From Ralstonia sp. TCR112 (GTDB lineage Bacteria; Pseudomonadota; Gammaproteobacteria; Burkholderiales; Burkholderiaceae): DNA of 64,000 nucleotides. The notes beneath the pieces are model-generated. The model had not been told where the DNA came from. It saw nothing but the letters and a program-made list of their open reading frames with translations, and ran no database searches. Each line of letters begins with the position of its first letter. Position 1 is the stretch's first letter. Position numbers and translations under genes: made by a program. The DNA is taken from contig NZ_VOSS01000001.1 of the NCBI RefSeq assembly GCF_007997035.1, forward strand, positions 62,001 through 126,000, written 5' to 3'. Positions 1 to 9,773 of this stretch are shown piece by piece.

Positions 1-1
1 G

Positions 2-592
2 GATCACCCCGCCTACGGCGTCATCCTGCAGCCCGAGATCGACACCCAACCCGAACTGTGGATGCTCGGCTCCAGCGATTTTGGCGGCGCGCTGGCCGCA
101 CGCCTGGGCATTCGTTTCGCGTTTGCGCACTTCATCAATCCGCACGTCGGTCACATCGTCGCCCAGCAATACCGCACGGATTTCCAACCCGGTTACGACG
201 CACGGCCGTACAGCGCTGCCGCCGTCTTCGTGATCGCGGCAGACACCGAGGCCGAGGCGCGCCGCTACGAAGCTGCGATTGACTTGCGGCGCGTGCAGAT
301 GGCGATTGGCGTGAATGGCCCGATCCCGACCGTCGAGCAAGGCGAAGCACACGGCTACACCGAACGTGACCAGGCCATCGTCATGCGCGAGCGGCCCCGC
401 AGCATCATCGGCACACCGGAATCCGTGGCCGAGCAGATGCATGCACTCAAGGACCGCTTTGTCGCCGACGAGCTGATCGTGCTGACCGTCGCACCGAGCT
501 ACAAGGCGCGCCTGCGCTCGTACGAGCTGCTGGCCGAGGCGTTTGCGCTACCATCTCCGGCTTCTGCAACCTCTTCGGCCCGCCCCGCATGA
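2..592 (+). CDS. LLM-class flavin-dependent oxidoreductase, 5'-truncated
   Basis: C-terminal part (about 196 codons) of a luciferase-like flavin monooxygenase; the frame is already open at the window edge. The visible part contains [17 protein letters not shown] followed by FAFAHFINP, the arrangement seen in MsnO8-type LLM oxidoreductases, where a TIM-barrel binds reduced FMN and oxidises a small substrate with O2. The later [16 protein letters not shown] stretch is the usual C-terminal signature of these enzymes. The substrate cannot be inferred. Its stop overlaps the dut start by 4 bases (ATGA), so the two genes are probably translated together. Family assignment is confident; the start lies outside the window. 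Confidence 0.85.
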   Translation, partial: DHPAYGVILQPEIDTQPELWMLGSSDFGGALAARLGIRFAFAHFINPHVGHIVAQQYRTDFQPGYDARPYSAAAVFVIAADTEAEARRYEAAIDLRRVQMAIGVNGPIPTVEQGEAHGYTERDQAIVMRERPRSIIGTPESVAEQMHALKDRFVADELIVLTVAPSYKARLRSYELLAEAFALPSPASATSSARPA

Positions 593-1035
593 AACTCGAC
601 GTCAAGATCCTCGACGCCCGCCTGCACGAACAGCTCCCGCAGTACGCCACCACCGGCAGCGCCGGGCTGGACCTGCGTGCCTGCATCGACGCCCCGCTCA
701 CCATCGAGCCCGGCACCACGCATCTGGTCCCGACCGGCATGGCCATCCATCTGGCCGACCCCGGTTATGCTGCGCTAATCCTGCCGCGCTCCGGCATGGG
801 CCACAAGCATGGCATCGTGCTGGGCAACCTGGTCGGCCTGATCGATTCGGATTACCAGGGCCAGCTGATGGTCAGCACCTGGAACCGTGGCAGCACGGCG
901 TTCGTGCTCAACCCAATGGAGCGCCTTGCGCAGCTCGTGATCGTGCCGGTGGTACAAGCCGAGCTGAACATCGTCGACGACTTTGCAGAGAGCGAGCGCG
1001 GTGCCGGTGGTTTCGGCAGCACCGGGCGACACTGA
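589..1035 (+). CDS. dut: Deoxyuridine 5'-triphosphate nucleotidohydrolase (dUTPase)
   Basis: Hydrolyses dUTP to dUMP and pyrophosphate, keeping uracil out of DNA and supplying dUMP for thymidylate synthesis; cytosolic homotrimer. The 148-residue length is normal for the family. All five trimeric dUTPase motifs are visible in order: [30 protein letters not shown] (with the catalytic Asp), [10 protein letters not shown], and the C-terminal P-loop-like [12 protein letters not shown]. The ATG lies in a 4-base overlap with the upstream monooxygenase stop, which supports this start and coupling. A hairpin terminator follows 20 bases downstream. Confidence 0.97.
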   Translation: MKLDVKILDARLHEQLPQYATTGSAGLDLRACIDAPLTIEPGTTHLVPTGMAIHLADPGYAALILPRSGMGHKHGIVLGNLVGLIDSDYQGQLMVSTWNRGSTAFVLNPMERLAQLVIVPVVQAELNIVDDFAESERGAGGFGSTGRH

Positions 1036-1052
1036 CAACATCGCCTCGACAT

Positions 1053-1085
1053 AAAAAAAGGCCCGGAACTTCCGGGCCTTTTCCT
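1053..1085. terminator. Bidirectional rho-independent terminator between dut and clpA
   Basis: A-run, then inverted repeat AAGGCCCGGA-act-TCCGGGCCTT (1058-1080), then TTCCTTT. It sits between convergent dut and clpA; the A-run and T-run let it work in both directions. Confidence 0.85.
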
Positions 1086-1102
1086 TTGGTGCAACGAACT
1101 CG

Positions 1103-3387
<2,285 letters not shown>

Positions 3388-3391
<4 letters not shown>

Positions 3392-3714
3392 GCTTCCTCC
3401 ATCACACACTGCAGCGGATGCCCCGCTTGCCGTGCATGGGTTGACACTAATTCCACTTTCGTCGCGGCGATATCCCGTGTGTAGATACCGCACACGCCCT
3501 TACCTTCCCGATGCACAGTCAGCATGATCTGCGTGGCAGTCTCCCGGTCTTTGCTGAAGTATTGCTGAAGAATCATCACGACGAATTCCATCGGGGTGTA
3601 GTCGTCGTTGAGCAGCAGCACCTTGTACATCGCGGGCGGTTTGAGCGCTTGCTCTTTCCGCTCCAGGACGGTGCCTGCATCATGTTGTGGAGTGGTCGCT
3701 TGCCGGATTGCCAT
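3388..3714 (-). CDS. clpS: ATP-dependent Clp protease adaptor ClpS
   Basis: Small adaptor that binds N-degron substrates and docks them on the ClpA N-domain. The 108 residues show the canonical core: [19 protein letters not shown] (the NDD and TPM elements form the N-degron pocket) and the helix with [20 protein letters not shown]. The N-terminal 20 or so residues are the flexible extension. It is immediately upstream of clpA with a 4-base ATGA overlap, the classical arrangement. No terminator separates it from the divergent cold-shock gene. Confidence 0.97.
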
Positions 3715-4290
3715 GGTCTTATTCTAACCACTCCTTTCGAGTTCGCAATTTGGGGAAATAACGCCGACTTCAAGGTCTACAAACGGTTTGGCTCCTGCCG
3801 CGTGCGTCCGTCAGCCCTCGCGCACGAAGGGTTTTACGGCCTCCGCGCTGGCTGGAACTGGCGCAAGGTCCGGGCCCGGGATGCCAATCGTTTTCCGTAC
3901 TTGGAGGCGATCGGCCGGATTTCGAGCAAATCCTCTTCAGAAACTGACCGTTTTTCGCCACAGACCCACCCTTTGTGGCCTTGACAGTCTCTTACATTCC
4001 TCGAACAATCGAATTCAGCATGTGCGCCCTACTGCCCCGCAAACCGTTGGCAGCGAGCCGCATGAATGGTGAGCCCGGGAGGCCTCACACCAGTCGACAA
4101 CAGATCGACAACCGCTTCAGGCTGTGGTGTTTGCCACAAGAAGACCGATCGCTTGCGACGCGGCTCCACCCGCGCCATTCGTCGTGCCTCGCAGGCCGGC
4201 GGCCGGGCGATGACTGCGCGGTACCGCTCTGCACTGCCACGACAGGCACACCCTCCCGGCTCGGACTTGTGTTTTAACGGAGGGGTTTTC
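3715..4290 (+). promoter_or_regulatory. Intergenic region with cold-shock promoter and long leader
   Basis: No gene is visible in these 576 bases between divergent clpS and the cold-shock gene. A sigma70-like promoter is TTGACA at 3981-3986 and AACAAT at 4004-4009, 17-base spacing. Transcription from about 4016 would give a leader of roughly 275 bases before the cold-shock ATG. Long leaders are typical of cspA-type mRNAs, where RNA folding controls translation by temperature; that control here is an inference. The stretch 3715-3980 should also hold the clpS promoter, which I cannot point to. Confidence 0.5.
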
Positions 4291-4494
4291 ATGGCACTCG
4301 GTACGGTCAAATGGTTTAACGACGCCAAGGGTTTCGGTTTCATCTCGCCTGACGAAGGCGGCGAAGAGCTGTTCGCGCATTTCTCGGCCATCCAAATGGC
4401 TGGCTTCAAGACGCTCAAGGAAAATCAGCGCGTCTCGTTCGAAGTGACGCAAGGCCCGAAGGGCAAGCAGGCCACCAACATCCAGGCTGCCTGA
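4291..4494 (+). CDS. Cold-shock protein, CspA family
   Basis: A 67-residue single cold-shock domain protein that binds single-stranded RNA/DNA as an RNA chaperone. Both nucleic-acid-binding motifs are present: RNP1 KGFGFIS and RNP2-like LFAHFSAI; it opens with the usual [12 protein letters not shown] strong ribosome binding site (AACGGAGG, 4277-4284) precedes the ATG, so this start is preferred over the much longer open frame upstream. The promoter and long leader lie at 3981-4290, and a clear terminator follows. Which csp paralogue it is cannot be decided from sequence alone. Confidence 0.95.
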   Translation: MALGTVKWFNDAKGFGFISPDEGGEELFAHFSAIQMAGFKTLKENQRVSFEVTQGPKGKQATNIQAA

Positions 4495-4540
4495 TTGGCG
4501 TTGCACGGCGCCCCGCCTGATGGCGATGGCGCTCAAATGC

Positions 4541-4569
4541 AAAAAACCCGGCGACATGCCGGGTTTTTT
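4541..4569 (+). terminator. Rho-independent terminator after the cold-shock gene
   Basis: AAAAAACCCGGC-gacat-GCCGGGTTTTTT, a near-perfect hairpin followed by six T, 47 bases after the stop codon. Confidence 0.9.
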
Positions 4570-4782
4570 GTTGCCCCGGCGCCGGTTAAACGACTGAGAT
4601 AACGCACCGCGCGCAACACGTCATTTCGCGCGCTGTGCACTCCTGTGCGCGCTTCGGGCCAGAGATCCCCTCAAGGGCGCCCCGCACGGCAAATCGCTGC
4701 TTTAAGCCGCGACGCGGACGAGCCGGCACTACACTGCAATATCGACTGGCCAATCGCCTGCCTTCTCCGCCCAAGGAGCCAC

Positions 4783-5403
4783 ATGCTCGAAACCGCCGCG
4801 CTGGCCGCTGGGTTGTCCTGGACCAGCGGATTCCGACTCTACCTGGCTGTATTTGCTGCCGGAGTGCTCGGCCGCGCGGGCTGGCTGCATTTGCCGCCCG
4901 GTCTGCAGATGCTGGAATCGTGGTGGGTGATCGGCCTGGCCGGCGTCCTGGCCGTGGCGGAATTCCTCGCCGACAAGATTCCCGGGTTCGATTCGGTATG
5001 GGACGGCATCCAGACCTTCATCCGCGTACCCGCGGGTGCGATCCTGGCCGCTGCGGCATTCGGGCAGCTCGATCCGCAATGGATGGTGGCTGCGGGACTG
5101 ATTGGCGGGACGCTGGCCGGCACGGCGCATGCCACCAAGGCCGGCACGCGCGCGCTGATCAACACGTCGCCGGAGCCGTTCTCGAACTGGGTGGCGTCGT
5201 TCAGTGAAGACGTGGCTGCCAGCGGCGGTTTGTTGATGGCGTTCTTCCTGCCGATTGCGTTTCTGGTGGTGCTGGCGCTGCTGCTGTTGGTATCGGCGTG
5301 GCTGCTGCCCAAGCTGTGGCGCGGCGTGCGGCGGCTGCGCGATGTGGTGCGCGGGCGCTCACCGGGGCCGCAATCGCCCGGCACAACGCGGTTGCCTCAC
5401 TAG
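4783..5403 (+). CDS. DUF4126 domain-containing membrane protein
   Basis: 206-residue inner-membrane protein. The start is the ATG at 4783, preceded by AAGGAG at 4773-4778; upstream extension of the frame has no ribosome site. The N-terminal half (GLSWTSGFRLYLAVFAAGVLGR, then FLADKIPGFDSVWDGIQTFIR) matches the DUF4126 family, and several hydrophobic segments follow, including a strong one near residues 150-175 (FLPIAFLVVLALLLLVSAWLL) before a basic C-terminal tail. Function is unknown. It stands alone between the cold-shock gene and the structured RNA-like locus. Confidence 0.8.
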   Translation: MLETAALAAGLSWTSGFRLYLAVFAAGVLGRAGWLHLPPGLQMLESWWVIGLAGVLAVAEFLADKIPGFDSVWDGIQTFIRVPAGAILAAAAFGQLDPQWMVAAGLIGGTLAGTAHATKAGTRALINTSPEPFSNWVASFSEDVAASGGLLMAFFLPIAFLVVLALLLLVSAWLLPKLWRGVRRLRDVVRGRSPGPQSPGTTRLPH

Positions 5404-5475
5404 GCGCCATCCGCGCGCAGCCGCGACAACCCGCCTCTAGGCGCTGCACGTGCCTTTCCTAGGCAAATTCTGATT

Positions 5476-5481
5476 TATAGT
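5476..5481 (+). promoter_or_regulatory. Possible -10 element before the structured locus
   Basis: TATAGT at 5476-5481, preceded only by a weak -35 candidate (TGCCTT, 5451-5456). Transcription would begin near 5488 and run through the folded region at 5555-5719. Confidence 0.3.
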
Positions 5482-5554
5482 TTCGCCCCTGCTCAGACGA
5501 AGCAGCCATCGGTACACTCTGCGCCGTCGCTTTCAGTGCCATAGAGGAAGCGAC

Positions 5555-5719
5555 CGAGGTGTGGAAACCTCGTAGCTAGCGGGCAAGTGCTGAGCATAAG
5601 CACTTGTCCTCAAAAGCTATGGCCTGGCTTCGTCACCTTCATTGGGCGAGCCAGGCATGAGCGGCTTCGGCCGCGCCGATTGCTAGCTATCGGTTTTCCA
5701 CCTTGCCTGTGCTCGCCCA
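5555..5719 (+). ncRNA. Candidate structured RNA / phage-like leader
   Basis: Non-coding stretch dense in nested perfect inverted repeats. Hairpin 1: CGAGGT-gtggaa-ACCTCG (5555-5572). Hairpin 2: CAAGTGCT-gagcata-AGCACTTG (5584-5606). Then a stem-bounded domain: outer arms TGGGCGAGC-ca-GGC (5643-5656) and GCC-tgt-GCTCGCCCA (5705-5719) enclose GCGGC-ttcg-GCCGC (5661-5674, UUCG tetraloop) and CCGAT-N8-ATCGG (5676-5693), which together draw a three-way junction. A related stem-bounded element occurs at 5959-6034, on the far side of a 59-codon frame. The layout resembles the untranslated leader of P4-like phage immunity regions, but this is analogy, not homology I can show. RNA polarity is assumed from the downstream reading frame. 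Confidence 0.5.
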
Positions 5720-5773
5720 CCCCTCCCGCCAAGGGTTGGGCGCGGTTCCGTTCATCAGATGAAGAGGAATGCC

Positions 5774-5953
5774 GTGACCCGCTCAATCTCCAAATCCGCC
5801 GAATCCCCGGCCGGCGATTCGCTCACCGAATACCAGAAAGGTGTCCGCTCTGCGCATGCGCTTCTGCGTGCGATCGACACCCGTAACGCAGCCGGGAAGC
5901 CGTGCACAAAAAGCACGGTGGACGCACCAAACCACCCGGATCTCCAACGCTGA
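5774..5953 (+). CDS. Small hypothetical protein in the structured locus
   Basis: 59 codons from a GTG at 5774, chosen because AGAGGA lies 5 bases upstream; an in-frame ATG at 5759 lacks a ribosome site. The product (SKSAESPAGDSLTEYQKGVR, then AHALLRAIDTRNAAGKP) is hydrophilic with no signal peptide, membrane segment or recognised domain. It is flanked by two related inverted-repeat structures, suggesting a phage or mobile-element origin. Equally, it may be a chance frame; its coding status is uncertain. Confidence 0.4.
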   Translation: MTRSISKSAESPAGDSLTEYQKGVRSAHALLRAIDTRNAAGKPCTKSTVDAPNHPDLQR

Positions 5954-5958
5954 CTTCG

Positions 5959-6034
5959 TGGGCGAGCCAGGCGCATGAAGGCCTGCCGGTACCGATGTTG
6001 CAGCATCAGTGCCCGGGCTTGCCGGGTCTCGCCC
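5959..6034 (+). repeat. Second copy of the stem-bounded element
   Basis: TGGGCGAG (5959-5966) pairs with CTCGCCC (6028-6034) and encloses CCCGG-gcttg-CCGGG (6012-6026) and GATG-N6-CATC. The left arm plus CAGGC-(gc)-ATGA repeats the sequence at 5643-5659, so the two structures appear to be diverged copies flanking the 59-codon frame. Confidence 0.5.
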
Positions 6035-6113
6035 GCCTTTTACCCGCACGATTGTTCTTGTACCGCCTCTTGAGCCCCGCTCGCGTCCAACACAAACTTC
6101 CAGCCAACCCGTC

Positions 6114-6899
6114 TCAGCCGACGACGTTGATTGCGAACCAGACTGCCGAAACACCTGCGATGGCGACCGACGTCAGCGTGACGTGCAGACGGTGCGCGGC
6201 CGGCATGACAGCCAGCAACGCACGCCCGCAGGTCCGCCCCGTCACGGCCAAAATCAATGCCACTATGCCGGGCAGCAATCGTTGCGACATGCCGAAACCC
6301 TCGCCTGCAGATGCGGGGCCAGGCGAAAGCCATGCAAGGCCCAACGCGCCGCCTGCGAACAAGAGGGAGCCGCTGACGATCATCGTGACGATTGCAAACG
6401 CGCGCGGGTCGGCAGCCCACTCGTCAAGCCGTGCATAGGTTGCCCGCACGGCGGCAACACACGTCGCCCAGACACGACACGCGAACGCGGCCGACGTGTG
6501 GATGCGAGCGCGGACGTTGCGCAGATTCGTACCGCCGGCTGCCGCACCTGCCGTCAGCACCAACCACGGAAACGGTGTCCACAGGAAGCCCGCGAGCAGG
6601 AGCCCCGCCTCACGATAGCCAGAGACCGCAAGAACCGCCGTAAAGCTCAAGTAGGCCAACAACGCAACGCCAACACCGCGCAGCGCACCGTACAAATCTG
6701 CGCCATCACGGGGGTAGAGGACCCAAGCCCAGACATACGCACAGGCTGCTGCCAGGAAGGGCATCGCAATCGCCCATTGACGAGACGGCGGCAGCAGGAG
6801 CGGCGCAAGCAATGCCGCCGTACCCAGCGCGGCCAATGCAAAGAAGCCGGCGGCAAAGACTCGCTTCGGGGGCTGGGCGTCTGACGGGGCCACGTGCAA
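6114..6899 (-). CDS. Hypothetical multi-pass membrane protein
   Basis: 261 residues with about seven hydrophobic segments (for example AAGFFALAALGTAALLAPLL near residue 16-36, then WAIAMPFLAAACAYVWAWVL, GVGVALLAYLSFTAVLAV, and two C-terminal segments around SGSLLFAGGALGLAWL and LLPGIVALILAVTG). No catalytic motif or named domain is recognised. It is monocistronic, on the strand opposite the preceding phage-leader-like locus, and reads away from icd's terminator. Probably an integral inner-membrane protein of unknown role. Confidence 0.65.
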   Translation of the reverse strand: MHVAPSDAQPPKRVFAAGFFALAALGTAALLAPLLLPPSRQWAIAMPFLAAACAYVWAWVLYPRDGADLYGALRGVGVALLAYLSFTAVLAVSGYREAGLLLAGFLWTPFPWLVLTAGAAAGGTNLRNVRARIHTSAAFACRVWATCVAAVRATYARLDEWAADPRAFAIVTMIVSGSLLFAGGALGLAWLSPGPASAGEGFGMSQRLLPGIVALILAVTGRTCGRALLAVMPAAHRLHVTLTSVAIAGVSAVWFAINVVG

Positions 6900-7030
6900 T
6901 TTGCTCGCGAAAGGACGGAATGCTCGCGGTTATATCACAGCGCTTTTTCCGCAGCGGCGACCTGCCCATCACGCCGCGGGCGGCCTCGATGACGACGCCC
7001 GGACGACTCGCGCACTGGAACATTCGAGAC

Positions 7031-7069
7031 AAAAAAACCCCGGCCAGCCGAAGCTGCCGGGGTTTTTTC
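7031..7069 (-). terminator. Rho-independent terminator after icd
   Basis: AAAAAACCCCGGC, an 11-base loop, then GCCGGGGTTTTTT; symmetric, so it can end icd (reverse strand) and also protect the opposite direction. Confidence 0.88.
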
Positions 7070-7103
7070 ATATCTATCGCGGCCGGAACCGCGAACGACA
7101 TGC

Positions 7104-8354
7104 TTACATATTGTCGATCATCACCTGACCGAAGCCCGAGCACGACACTTGGGTCGCGCCTTCGAGCAGGCGGGCGAAGTCATACGTGACCTTCTTCGAC
7201 AGGATCGATTTTTCGATCGACGAGATGATCAGGTCAGCGGCTTCCGTCCAGCCCATGTGGCGCAGCATCATTTCGGCCGACAGGATTTCCGAACCCGGGT
7301 TCACGTAGTCCTTGCCGGCGTACTTCGGTGCCGTGCCGTGGGTGGCTTCGAACATGGCAACGGAGTCGCTCAGGTTGGCACCCGGAGCGATACCGATACC
7401 GCCGACTTGCGCAGCCAGGGCGTCGGAGATGTAGTCGCCGTTCAGGTTCAGCGTGGCCACAACCGAGTATTCGGCCGGACGCAGCAGGATCTGCTGCAGG
7501 AAGGCGTCGGCAATCGCGTCCTTGACGATGATTTCCTTGCCCGTCTTCGGGTTCTTGAACTTGCACCACGGGCCGCCGTCGATCAGCTCGGCGCCGAATT
7601 CCTTCTGTGCCAGCGCGTAGGCCCAGTCACGGAAACCACCTTCCGTGAACTTCATGATGTTGCCCTTGTGCACGATCGTGACCGACGGCTTGTCGTTGTC
7701 GATCGCGTACTGGATGGCCTTGCGCACCAGACGCTCCGTGCCTTCGCGCGAAACCGGCTTCACGCCGATGCCCGACGTTTCCGGGAAGCGGATCTTCTTC
7801 ACACCGAATTCGTCTTGCAGAATCTTGATCAGCTTCTTGGCCTTGTCGCTCTGGGCTTCGAATTCGATGCCGGCGTAGATGTCTTCCGAGTTCTCGCGGA
7901 AGATGACCATGTCGGTCTTCTCCGGCTCTTTGACCGGCGAAGGCACGCCCTTGAAGTAGCGCACCGGGCGCAGGCAGACGTACAGGTCCAGCTCCTGGCG
8001 CAGCGCCACGTTCAGCGAACGGATGCCGCCGCCCACCGGCGTCGTCAGCGGGCCCTTGATGGACACCACGTAGTCCTTCAGGACTTGCAGGGTTTCTTCC
8101 GGCAGCCACACGTCCGGGCCGTACACCTTGGTCGACTTCTCGCCGGCGTAGATTTCCATCCAGGAAATCTTGCGTTCGCCCTTGTAAGCCTTCTCAACCG
8201 CTGCGTCCACCACCTTGATCATCACCGGGGTGATGTCGAAGCCGGTGCCGTCACCTTCGATGTAAGGAATGATCGGGTTGTTCGGAACGTTGAGGGAGAA
8301 GTCTTGGTTGACGGTGATCTTCTCGCCGGCCGGGACCTTGATGTGTTGATACAT
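7104..8354 (-). CDS. icd: Isocitrate dehydrogenase [NADP+]
   Basis: Oxidatively decarboxylates isocitrate to 2-oxoglutarate with NADP+ in the TCA cycle. The 416-residue length equals that of E. coli Icd and the whole chain aligns by eye. Active-site features: RSLNVALRQ with Ser at residue 113, the position phosphorylated by AceK in E. coli; YIEGDGTG near the N terminus; and HGTAPKYAG, whose Lys-Tyr pair selects NADP over NAD. Ser113 suggests regulation by phosphorylation at the glyoxylate branch point, but aceK is not in the window. Strong terminator downstream; about 260 bases of leader/promoter upstream. Confidence 0.98.
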   Translation of the reverse strand: MYQHIKVPAGEKITVNQDFSLNVPNNPIIPYIEGDGTGFDITPVMIKVVDAAVEKAYKGERKISWMEIYAGEKSTKVYGPDVWLPEETLQVLKDYVVSIKGPLTTPVGGGIRSLNVALRQELDLYVCLRPVRYFKGVPSPVKEPEKTDMVIFRENSEDIYAGIEFEAQSDKAKKLIKILQDEFGVKKIRFPETSGIGVKPVSREGTERLVRKAIQYAIDNDKPSVTIVHKGNIMKFTEGGFRDWAYALAQKEFGAELIDGGPWCKFKNPKTGKEIIVKDAIADAFLQQILLRPAEYSVVATLNLNGDYISDALAAQVGGIGIAPGANLSDSVAMFEATHGTAPKYAGKDYVNPGSEILSAEMMLRHMGWTEAADLIISSIEKSILSKKVTYDFARLLEGATQVSCSGFGQVMIDNM

Positions 8355-8614
8355 GGACGACTCCAGTGCAGACCGCAGGTTAGCGGGTGGACGGTGGGGG
8401 TTGACAGCACAGCGTGCCGCTCACGGGTTGGCCGGCGTGGCGCGCTGCAATGAACTGGCGATTCTAACGGCCTACGGTGACGCGCTCACGATGCACCGCA
8501 CAAATCTCGCACCTCGCGCAAGCCGCAACTCTTATATAAGACACAAGAGTGAATTCCGCATTATGCCGGAAAATTTCACCATCCGCCATACTCCCGCACC
8601 CGGCGGGGCGGCCG

Positions 8615-9097
8615 TCAACTGCCGGACAGGCGGGCGTCGGAAGCCCGAACGATGAGGCCCCCGGCATCGGCGAATCCGGGGGCCGCATCCAGCCGAGCGC
8701 TCCAGGCACGCACCAGTCGGGCCAACGCGGCGCGCAGGTCGCACGCGTTCTCGGCATCGAGCAAGCGGATCAGTCCGACACCATCCAGGCCCGGATTGCG
8801 GCGGACCAACCATGCAAGCGCCTGAATGTTCTCGATGAAACGATCGTCGCTCCGCTGCAAATGGCTGAAGCAGGACAGGCCGACCTGACGATCCAGCCGC
8901 GCGCCGGAAATGGTCTGGGAGACGAGCATGAAATCGTCCAGGCTGGAAGCGTCGCGCGAAGGCGGACGGAACGCTGGCACAGCGCCCAGCACAAATAATG
9001 CGGCACAGCCCAGGACAAAATCGCGGCGCCTGAAATGGGCAGGCTGAATGGGCTGAGACGGCTTGGCAGGGCGGAAAGATGGCGGGGGGAGAGACAC
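8615..9097 (-). CDS. Tat-signal protein resembling sorbitol/gluconate dehydrogenase small subunits
   Basis: 160 residues from a GTG at 9097, preceded by AAGG at good spacing; the frame is open further upstream without a ribosome site. A twin-arginine motif (RRRDFVLG) leads a hydrophobic segment, then FMLVSQTISGARLDRQVGLS and an alternating helical C-terminal part. This order matches small subunits of membrane FAD sugar dehydrogenases (PF12318-type), which help export and anchor a GMC dehydrogenase. No large subunit or cytochrome subunit is nearby, so either the partner is elsewhere or the resemblance is superficial. It reads toward icd with a 260-base gap. Confidence 0.45.
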   Translation of the reverse strand: MSLPPPSFRPAKPSQPIQPAHFRRRDFVLGCAALFVLGAVPAFRPPSRDASSLDDFMLVSQTISGARLDRQVGLSCFSHLQRSDDRFIENIQALAWLVRRNPGLDGVGLIRLLDAENACDLRAALARLVRAWSARLDAAPGFADAGGLIVRASDARLSGS

Positions 9098-9375
9098 GGT
9101 GAGCCTTGTGCAAAATCGGCCGGCATTCTGCAGGTGCGGGGGCCGCCCTCCAATCAGACCGCTCCGAAACGCGAGCGCGGCACATCCCATCGCGGGCATC
9201 TTTCTTGCGCGGCGCAACATGCACCACATTGGAGATCAGTAAGCGCAGAGGCTTCTGGCGGCTCCCACAAAAAATTCAGTGCAACGTGTCAACGCGCCTG
9301 TAACGGCCTGCGTTATTGCAGATGACTCATTAAGCGGGTCGTTGGTTAACTCACTGATCTATAAAAGGATTCACC

Positions 9376-9588
9376 ATGAAGAAGCTGATCGCTGCCCTGA
9401 TCGCCGGCCTGTTCGCCACCGGTGTGTTCGCTCAAGCCTCCGCTCCGGCTGCTGACGCAGCTGCTGCTCCGGCTGCTGCCGAAAAGGCTGCTCCGAAGGC
9501 CAAGAAGGCCAAGAAGCACCACCACAAGAAGGCTGCCAAGAAGGCTGCTGACGCTTCGGCTCCGGCTGCTGACGCCGCCAAGCAATAA
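9376..9588 (+). CDS. Small secreted Ala/Lys/His-rich protein
   Basis: 70 residues: a signal peptide (MKKLIAALIAGLFATGVFAQ, cleavage after FA or AQ) followed by a low-complexity tail of Ala-Pro-Ala-Asp blocks and a very basic KKAKKHHHKKAAKKAA core. The sequence APAADAA occurs at both ends. AAAGGA precedes the ATG. Low-complexity basic periplasmic proteins of this type include acid-shock Asr-like proteins and metal or nucleic-acid binders; no specific role can be assigned. A terminator follows, so it is a single-gene unit. Confidence 0.8.
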   Translation: MKKLIAALIAGLFATGVFAQASAPAADAAAAPAAAEKAAPKAKKAKKHHHKKAAKKAADASAPAADAAKQ

Positions 9589-9628
9589 GCTTGTGTTTCT
9601 GCCGGGCCCGCGCGGCTCGGCCGATACA

Positions 9629-9662
9629 GAAAAAGCAGGTGCTGATGCATCTGCTTTTTTTT
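9629..9662 (+). terminator. Rho-independent terminator
   Basis: AAAAAGCAG-gtgctgatgcat-CTGCTTTTTTTT, 41 bases after the small secreted protein stop. Confidence 0.85.
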
Positions 9663-9773
9663 CGCCCTCACGTGCTGAACGGAAACCCGGACGCGCATGC
9701 AGGGCTGTCAAAATAGCGCCATCAAGCTTGAGTACCTTGCCCATTCCTCACAACAAGAAACAGGGATGGCGCA

